Part shown: piece after piece, positions 56,159 to 64,000 of the stretch | How the letters are laid out: every line of letters starts with the position of its first letter | Numbering within the stretch: the first letter of the stretch is position 1 | From: Chalciporus piperatus | Lineage: Eukaryota; Basidiomycota; Agaricomycetes; Boletales; Boletaceae | DNA: 64,000 bases | Direction of reading: 5' to 3' | Assembly: GCA_038093975.1 (NCBI GenBank) | Contig: JBBPTG010000009.1 | Location: 124,001-188,000 of the forward strand | Program-made: the position numbers and the translations under genes | Notes under the pieces: model-generated | The model's input: only the letters and a program-made list of their open reading frames with translations | Database searches by the model: none | Told to the model about the DNA's origin: nothing

Positions 56159-57058
56159 TCAGCGGTCCAAGCATCTCACCACTTCGCGGGCTATCTGCTC
56201 ATCAAATCCGCATTCATTCGTCAAGACCTTTCCCCTTGCCGAAGATCGAGAACGTAACAATGAAGTAACTGAACCAACAGTTTTGCCCACAGAATGGCGT
56301 AGCGAGCCGAATCCGTGTTTCGGTCGATCAGTGCACGAGACAAAGAACGACAGGAAGGATTCTCTCGACCGCACGTCCGTGTCCGCGTTATGACTTTTCC
56401 TGCATGTAACGCCGATACACCATGCGCAGTCGATGCCATATTTCTTGATCGTGACACCGTGCTCATTCCACCAGCTGTCTGCGGTCTGTTCTTTCCTAAG
56501 TTTGGTGATAACCAGAGCGGAGGGAACTCTACCCCCGCAGATGACCCTGGAAAATAAGCAATAGTTTCGTTTGAGAGCAGCGGTTGGTTTTGTATTATCG
56601 ACGCAGAAAAGGAGTAGGTCGGGACCCTTGCCGTTATTGAGGTGGCGTATCAGCTGCTGGATTTTGTCGATTGGATCAATGAAAGCCCGGGTACCCATCT
56701 GGGGATCGATGAGACCAGGGGTGTCGTACAAGTTGAAAGTTTTGCCTTTCTCCTGGACGGTGTACCGAGTAGTGGCTTCAGTACACGCCATAGTGTCTGA
56801 TGAGACACTGGCAACATTCTCCTTGAGGATCAAGTTGATCAGTGAGCTCTTGCCCACGCCAATCTCTCCTAACAGTACGATATCGAGAGCTTTGGCAGGT
56901 GGATGGGAGGACTATGAACGCCTTCAACCTGACTGATTATATTTTTGAAGAGGAAAACCACTGACCTTCTCATGATCTTGAGTCATGGAAGGTGCTTTGG
57001 ATCCTGAACGGGAGTATGATGGCGTATTGAGACAGCCGGAACTGCCGTTGTCCGCCAT
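56159..57058 (-). CDS. P-loop GTPase of the G-domain family (copy 8)
   Basis: Two exons (57058-56966, 56911-56159; 54-nt intron, phase 0) give 281 aa starting MADNGSSGCLNTPSYSR. The N-terminal 35 residues are Ser-rich and disordered. G1 is GEIGVGKSS at about 45-53, G3 YDTPGLID, the loop LLLFCVDNTK, and the G4-position VITKLRKEQTADSWWNEH. The HAC motif is replaced by AWCIGVTC. With TKLR instead of T-x-LE it is, with copy 5, the most diverged member. The C-terminus holds basic Ser/Arg runs (LLRSRSSARGK). Confidence 0.75.
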
Positions 57059-57641
57059 TCTTGACGCAGATTCTCGTCTTTCAGGTTTGCGATCGAACTC
57101 AAGTATGCCCGTACTCACCAACTGTCAAAAGCACTAGGATTCGAGAAGCAGATGAGTTTTTGCCTCGGGCCGGGGTTGGCTTTGGGTGGGGGTTGCACGT
57201 TGCGTTGCGCCGCACCCTAAGTCGGCCAAAGGCTACAAGCAAGCAGGTGGTTCTTGGAGGGGGATTGCCGCATGGGAGACGTTGGTTGTAGCATCGACTT
57301 GATGGGCAATGAGGTTAACGCATGGCATGTGCCGGCCATGGTCTATGACTCAAACTAAGGCGATGTCATAGCAGTTGATGTGAACCAGAACGCTGCGGGC
57401 CAAGGAAACAACTGCCCGAGCGGACAGTGAAGTGGTGGGCGCTGTATGGCAGTGAGACATTGCTAACCAAGCAGGCACCCGGGGAGCCACGCACTCAAGT
57501 ATGCGTGAAGCTTGAAGCTTTGACAGTGCCAACACGGCCCCGTTTCCGAATACATTACACCCTGTCTCACTTACGCAGACCCAAGAGTCGAACAAAAACG
57601 CCCTTCTCTCCACTACTATAGCATTAAACAGTAACATCCAT
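57059..57641. other. Intergenic between GTPase copy 8 and the unknown gene
   Basis: Upstream of copy 8 and 3' flank of the gene ending at 57642. No coding signal is recognised. Confidence 0.5.
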
Positions 57642-59998
57642 TCAACACCTCGCTGGCGACGATGTTGCATACGCGAATAAATCCAATGAATCATCCGAAG
57701 GTAACAAAGGCATCGAATCTAGCTGTCGGGATATTCGCGGGAGTGACTGCTGTTTGGATCTCCCTTTTTGTTCCTGCTTGCGCGAGGCATTACGGGAACC
57801 TTTTGGGAGAACATATTTCTCGGGTATCACAGAGAATGATTCAGGTGGCTTGGGTTTGGGCTCCGGTTTTGGATGCAGGACGATACGATTCAGCTGCGCA
57901 TCGGCTAATATGGAGAAGAAGTTGGAGCTGTGGCGTCGAAGGGGGAGGGTTGTGTTGCTTGTTGTTGGCAGGGGCTGCGTAGGGCAGTTCTCCTTGTCAG
58001 TCTCGTCCTGGTATTCAGACCCATCTTCTGTGTGAGATTCGGGGTCGGAGAACTGGGAGGAGGAGGAGGGCGAGTAGGTACTCGAAGGTTTGTGCCGTGA
58101 CGACGAAGCAGTGGAGATGGAATTGGATCCTGTTGCACAGGTAGCCTTCACAGCTGTGGTGTCCTTCGAACGAGAACGCCGGTCGCGGAGCGGAGGATAC
58201 AAATCATCGACATCCACTTTCCGTTTCTTGTGTACCGGCGTCGTGAGGATGAAAGACCCGACCATTTCCTCCCACTGCCAGTGTCCGCTCAGCTTCTCAC
58301 ATTGTGTACGCTTTGCACGATCCACATGCGTGGACAGCCGAGCGAATGGACTGCTGTCCAGATCTCCGCCAAAGCACCTGCGTTCGGCTGCATCCACCGC
58401 CTCGATGAGTCGCTGTTTGTATCTCGTCACTGTGGCGGAGTTCCCCTTCTGCGAGCCTGTGATAGATGTCTCGAAGTGGCGGAGGGCGCACGCCCAGAGG
58501 GAGGCGTCAAGCGCGAAGAGCTTCTGAGAACGGAGCGCAGATGAATACCTTCTCAGGTCCGAAATGAAAGCCCCAACAAAGGAGTCGAAAGTTTGAGTTG
58601 CTTGCAGCCGACACAGATATGTCATTAGCTTTGCAAACGTGATCGGAATAGGATTCGAGTCATCAAGTATGGTGAGTAGGCGAATCGGATCAACAATTGA
58701 GGGAGGGAAGGCGACAAAGATGTGGGTTGTGAAGACGATGAGGATGTCGGGAAGGTTGATCGGGGAACGCAAGGATGATGCTCGAAGAGTGTGCAACCTT
58801 GCAGTGTGGCTATCGCCGAGAATTTCAATGACAGCCTGAATTCGCGATAGAGCTAGAGGAGACGAAGAGGTGTCTTCATGGAGGAATAGCAAGTCGAAAA
58901 GATTCAACATCCATTCGGACAGCTGGTCCTTCAATACAAGGATATCCACACTTGCACCTTCACGAGGTACAACATCTGGAGAAGACCCAGATATCTCCCA
59001 AAAATCCCGGGAAAGCGTGTGAATTACGGAGATGTATGAGTCTATATCGGAGGTTTCAACCACACGCAGAAACCTATGAAAAACCTTGGATGTCCATATA
59101 ATGTGACCGTTTGGACGGGCGCATTTTGACAAGGTACAAAGTACCCCTCGAGAGAATGCAGAGGTCGTAAATAAAGGGGATCCGGAAGACGATCCTGATG
59201 GTTTGTTACCAGTTGTCCATTTTGCATGAAGGTCGAGAAGATATGACATGTGGGCGGGATGCGTGACTGGAGGTGGGTATGATGAGTTAGAGGGCAATAA
59301 TGCCTGGGAAAGAATGATATCCAAGAGACGAGTAGATTCATGAACTAGACCAAAAGCGAGGCAGTGGTCAAGCAAGACGTTGACCAATGTATGATGATGG
59401 GCGCAGATACATAGGATCATGGACAAGGCGTGCGATACGATCGAGAATCTGGGACGCCGTGAACAATCAGCCGTACGCGAGTGTCAAGAATACGGGTTTA
59501 CCTGCGATAATGTGGTGGCACGACCTCGTAGATTCCATCGACGACATCCAATATATCACTTTCATCGGCGGATTCTTCTTCGTCAGAAATATTTGAGGCG
59601 CCATTATTGTTCGTGATGGGCATGTTTTGTCCAATTACCAGAGTACACATCGCTGCGAGACTGGGAATGTGGTCGCTGCACGATACCCCGAAGGCAACAT
59701 ACACAACGTTACGGAAGGCGTCGCAGACTGCATGGATCCGTCTTGAGAGCTCGAACTCTTCAGCAGAACGCCTGCCTAGCGTTAATGTCTTGGTTCCCGC
59801 TGAAGAGCGAAGCACAGTCAAGGGCGGAAGACTGTCAGGATCCCAGTTGGATGGCTGTTTCGAGTAGGTAACGCGGGATGCATTTGCTGGCTTGGGAAGT
59901 GCAGCGAGGTTGGTGCACTTGTTCCGAAGAGGTCTCAGAAGACGGTTGATGCGAGAAGTAGTGAGATGAGTGCCACAGTCTATCGAACTCGAGGACAT
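57642..59998 (-). CDS. Large protein of unknown function, mostly helical with disordered C-terminus
   Basis: Two main exons (59998 to about 59514, and about 59461-57642) joined by a short intron whose splice reads HYRR|FSIVSHALSMIL. It starts MSSSSIDCGTHLTTSR. The first 580 residues look helical and hydrophobic without transmembrane runs, and contain an acidic patch (DEEESADESD). The C-terminal 200 residues are Ser/Pro-rich, with a basic KKRKVDVDDLYPPLRDRRSR that could be a nuclear localisation signal, and a conserved-looking FFSILADAQLNRIVLHP block. I do not recognise the family. A TCACGTGA box lies 79 bp upstream. Confidence 0.7.
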
Positions 59999-60076
59999 CA
60001 CCAGAAGGAGGATATCATAACCACGAAACGAAGTAATTGACAAGTGCAACTCGAACGTGTTTCTGGACGCGACCCA

Positions 60077-60084
60077 TCACGTGA
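60077..60084. promoter_or_regulatory. TCACGTGA box upstream of the gene at 59998
   Basis: A perfect octamer 79 bp before the ATG. Its placement matches the boxes before SLU7 and RRM copy 1. Confidence 0.45.
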
Positions 60085-60272
60085 TCAGTACATGATAGCA
60101 TTCGGTTTCAGTTTGAACTCATATATATCTACATCCCCTTCCTTGCTTTACAATGCCGGTCCTGTACAGGTAAATGTTTTGATCCATGGTCCCCGAAACC
60201 CACCAATGTAGACAGTCGAGCGAGAACGAAATGAACGGGAAAACAAAGAAAAGTATGCATGTGCACGATAGT

Positions 60273-63200
60273 TCAAAGGTCGTTGTCACTTGTGCCGCTG
60301 TCCGTTTCGTCATTACCCCAGAGGGCAAAGGCGCGGCGGTGTTGGTGGTCAGCATCCCTCGAACTATGGTGACGGCCATGTCTGCCAGGAACGCTGTCTA
60401 GGATCGTAGGTGTCGGCAGCTCGTCGTCGAATTCCCTGTCCCGAGGAATCCGACTACGAGTGCCGGAATATTGCCATGTGTGCAGATCGTCCCTGGCACC
60501 TCGCTGTGCACGATCCATGTCTGACAATGAGTCGTCTGACGAATCGGTGAGTGTCGGCGACGGGATTTCGGTACCAAACGCTGAGTGATGATGATCTGGA
60601 GGCGAATGAGCAGGTCCTGCGAAACGTCCTGGGGTATCAACTCCAGAACGAATTCCCGATTTCGACCGTGATCTCGACTTTGCTGAACGAGGGAATTTGG
60701 GAGTGAGTCCTTCTGCGAGAACACGAGCGGCGAGCTCAAGGTTTCCATCGGTCTGCAATCCAACATCCCGTCCTCTGGAAATCCCGGGCCTGACCTCTGC
60801 TACGATCTGTCCGTCTGTCTCTCGGATCATGACGATCTCGGCTTTCCTTTGGGCCTCGCCGGAGGAGTCATCAATGTCAAACTGGTCATCATCTTCTACC
60901 GTTTCCTCGTCACACTCTTCCACCTCCTCTTCAACGGCCGCGGGAGAGATTGAGCCACCTGATGTGGTAGCAAAGGCTTGTCTCTTCGACCGACTCATCC
61001 TCGTCGGCCCTTCCTCCACAACAACAAATGACTTCTGCCTCTGGCGCTCGTTCCACTTCAATGTACGAGATATAGAATGGAACCAGTCAGTCGATTGCTT
61101 GTCGGCGCAGACTGTGGGAAAGGGGTATCTTGAGGCACTGATCTTGATATGGTCGCCCTCTATTCAAAATTCAATACCGGGTCAATAATCAAGAATAGAA
61201 GCTCGACGTACGCTTCAGCTCAACCCGCCCCCGGCCATCAAACGAGGCCCATGCAGTACTGCGTGAGTTGTAGGGAACACAAATCCGGAGTTCCATGCTG
61301 TCGGGAAGGAGCATGGGACGGAAGGAGAGCGTGTGTGGACATATGGGACTAATGAGAATGGCTGGGATTTCCGGGTGAACAAGAGATCCACCAGCAGATA
61401 GCTTTCACATTGTAAGTCACTTCACGTCAAGTGGGCCAGGAATCAATCTCACCGAGTATGCGGTGGACCCAGTGGGTGTGGCTACACACAACCCATCTGC
61501 TTGTACGGTGGTCATATGATGCTCGTCACCTGAGGGGGTTGTAATCAGCATGGGAGGCACACGACAGGCGCCACAACGAACCGAAGAGTTCCAGCAAGCT
61601 GACGTAGGGGCTTGGTCCTCGGTCCACAACCAGATCATTCAAGACCTCAAACGTCTCCGTAGGCCGAGTCGTGAAGCACATGATCTCCCTGTCCCTGGAG
61701 CACTTGCCGCTGTCGGGGATGAATCCGCCAGACCAACCACCCTCGAGTGCCTCCCAGCCACCATTCTTCAGATTCTTCATCATGATTTCGCCGGTCTCGC
61801 CTTTCTTGACTGCTTTTCTATATATACCCTCGTCGAAAACGGCACGATATACGGTACAAGTGAATCGCATGCGAAGGTTTACACGGATACCCGCGTCAAT
61901 GGCAGAGTCTACGACTGCTTGATGGTCCGCGAAGTCGAAATTTGTGAGGAAGCCTAAAGAACCCAGTGCAAATGGGAGGACTGGTGGAACAATGCGCTGA
62001 AACAACCACGACGTGAAGAGCACAGTTCCATCTCCTCCCAGCTGCAATGATATGAGAACTACGCTCGAGTCTGTTATGATAGATACCTACCGTGATGACA
62101 AAATCAAAGAGGTGTGAACTGCGACTGCACATCTCAGATGTCCAATACCGGAGCTGTCCCTCTTGGTGGACCTGAGACTCATCTTGGGAAGCTGATGACG
62201 ACGACAAGGAAGATAATGAATTATTGCTCGACGACCTCCTTCGGGGGAATGGTTCAAACAGTTCAGGGTGATCGCATTCGATGCCGGCAGCATCGAAGCG
62301 TCTTGAATGTTTCAGTTGGTGGTCAACGTAGCTGCGCACGCCTATTAGAGTAAGACCTCAAAGATAACGTGCTACTCACACGACGAGACCACGATGACCA
62401 TTACGTGGTTTGAGCATAAGATAAAGCGCCAGCTCGCGTGTCAACTTGATAAGCCTATTGTCTCGAGCCTTAGTCACGATGAGGACACTTTGAATGTTCG
62501 CCCGTATCCGAGCACGACCTGCCGAAGATACGTGATAAGCAAGCATCGTTATCGCGAGTTCAAAAGGACTCACCGAGCTGCTTGCTCATCTCCCGAACGC
62601 CAACGGCTGTCTCTGCAAGCTGTCTCGTCAAGCTGCCACTGTGCGGGTCGTCGACGTCGTCGTTGCCAGACAACATCTGTGTGGCGCCATCTTTGCATGG
62701 AAGTTCCACTGGCGTAGAGACGACGTGGTCACCGGGATGGCGCTGTTGGAGGGATCTGGCTACACCGACGTTGGTGCCAAGAACCTCTTTCTCCCTTGCG
62801 TGTAGCCAGTCCTGGAGTGATGCACCCTTATCGAGATGGGAGTGCACGAAACATGGGGATTTTGTAGGAAGATTGGATGGATCCATAGACAAGGGTATCG
62901 AAAAACTGGAGGGTGAACTTGTGATTGAGACAGGCGTATTAGAGGTGTCGGTTGACTGATGTGTAATTACACCGGCACTGGTCGGCGATGTGACAAGCGT
63001 ATGACCATTAGGAGTTCGAGTGGCCGTCTTATTACCAACCACATTGGATGGGGATTGCTCGACAACGACGTCGTGGTCCCAGCTGATCTTCGTATGCAAG
63101 GATGACAGCGAGGATACCATCGATTGTCTGCTTCCTCGTCTTGACAGCGATGGCCGAATGGCACTCCCCGTTGGTAGGGAGTTCATACCGCCTTCCTTCA

Positions 63201-63285
63201 AGTCCGAGCTCGAATTCGTTCGGGAGATACAGGGAGAGGTTGGTGGTGTACTGAACACTTCTGAATCAAGCTCGGCTTCAGACAT
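60273..63285 (-). CDS. NADK: NAD kinase (ATP-NAD kinase)
   Basis: A multi-exon gene from ATG 63285 ([11 protein letters not shown]) to TGA 60273. The N-terminal 240 residues are Ser/Thr-rich and disordered. The catalytic region then runs [43 protein letters not shown] (GGDGT motif), [15 protein letters not shown], and [18 protein letters not shown]. It continues with [24 protein letters not shown] and [11 protein letters not shown], closing with [22 protein letters not shown]. After that comes a C-terminal extension of about 240 residues, acidic then Ser/Arg-rich, that kinases of this family usually lack. Known role: phosphorylates NAD+ to NADP+. No mitochondrial presequence is evident, so a cytosolic form is likely. 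Exact joins at 61060-61560 and 62050-62570 are approximate. Confidence 0.9.
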
Positions 63286-64000
63286 CTCTCAGGATGAACA
63301 GATTCCGATAGGCTGATAAGTTGAGCGCTGAGAAGACTTCGCTCCGGGGGAACCGAATACCAGCAGTCTTGTGCCAGCATTCAACTCATCTCGCTCCCCG
63401 CTTTATACTCTTACTCCCTGGATAACTCAGCTTGAAAACAGTTACCCAGATAGCATGCGATATAGCTTTGGGATATAGTTGGTGATGTAACGCATCATGC
63501 CCACGATTGCCCGCGACTTGATCACCGTATCCAAGTCCGCTTTCCCATCAAGCCCACGACGAACATGAAGGAGACCTTTTCGGCACCTCATGGATTTCTT
63601 CTCACACTTCGGTTAGTTCGTGTCTGTATGCCTTACTTCACACCATCTCTACAGAGCATTCCCGCAGGGCTCTTTCATATCCTGGAGCGGCGGTCCCTTC
63701 GAAGAGGTAAATGATGGAGCATACTGCAGCCGCAGCGCCTTCGGATTCGATCACCGCCAGGCAGTGACAGTGCAGTGACCTGTTCCACTGATCACGCACG
63801 ATGATCTTGTTATGTTTCAAGGGGCCTGAGCCACAGCCCAGCGCCCTGTCCAGGGGTGCGCCTCCCCGTGTTTGGTCAGTACTGACCGATGCAGTGGGGC
63901 GAAGACGCCGTTGATTCCCTTCCACGTGAGCAGATCATTGTGACAACACGGCGCTTGAGTGCACAATCTGTTAGACCGATTATCGCGTGCTTGCCCTAAT
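63286..64000. other. Right end, promoter side of NAD kinase
   Basis: Upstream of the NAD kinase start. No gene is recognised. Open frames are short and overlapping. Confidence 0.45.

Overview
The window is nuclear DNA from a filamentous basidiomycete, most likely an Agaricomycete. Both strands carry genes with many very short GT-AG introns (about 47-65 nt where I could place both ends). There are no operons or bacterial-type signals. The conserved genes are eukaryotic: CHD1, SLU7, an E(z)/EZH2-type SET protein, a NAD kinase and glycine-rich RRM proteins. The class is inferred from gene style; I cannot name a species. I assembled most gene models by hand from splice sites and reading frame, so the less conserved exon joins are approximate.

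Layout. 1-3 kb: two head-to-head P-loop GTPase genes. 4.3-9.6 kb: CHD1 chromatin remodeller (16 exons). 10-16 kb: a small membrane protein, SLU7, and a divergent EZH2-like histone methyltransferase. 17.8-18.5 kb: a C2H2 zinc-finger gene, first of three paralogues (others at 30.1-30.9 and 32.9-33.6 kb). 19.3-20.6 kb: a divergent pair of YCII-domain genes. 20.8-23.5 kb: a flavin monooxygenase. 24.1-29.6 kb: a coiled-coil protein and an ankyrin-repeat protein. 35.4-43.5 kb: two double-G-domain GTPases in tandem, split by an intact 3.49-kb DNA transposon with inverted repeats and a 9-bp target duplication, then a third, convergent GTPase. 44.3-46.5 kb: two convergent paralogous glycine-rich RNA-binding proteins. 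47.4-50.8 kb: an HMT1-like ABC protein whose ATPase motifs are destroyed although the frame is open. 53.2-57.1 kb: three more GTPases. 57.6-63.3 kb: a large protein of unknown function and a NAD kinase.

The most striking theme is the dispersed family of eight GTPase genes (ten G domains). They share a classical P-loop and DTxG motif. The base-specifying G4 motif is replaced by T-x-[LFC]-x followed by a paired tryptophan, and most carry a HAC[IV] motif where G5 is expected. They lie in head-to-head, tandem and tail-to-tail pairs among housekeeping genes, which suggests local duplication. Their role is unknown. The next most unusual items are the unclassified transposon and the ABC-type pseudo-ATPase.
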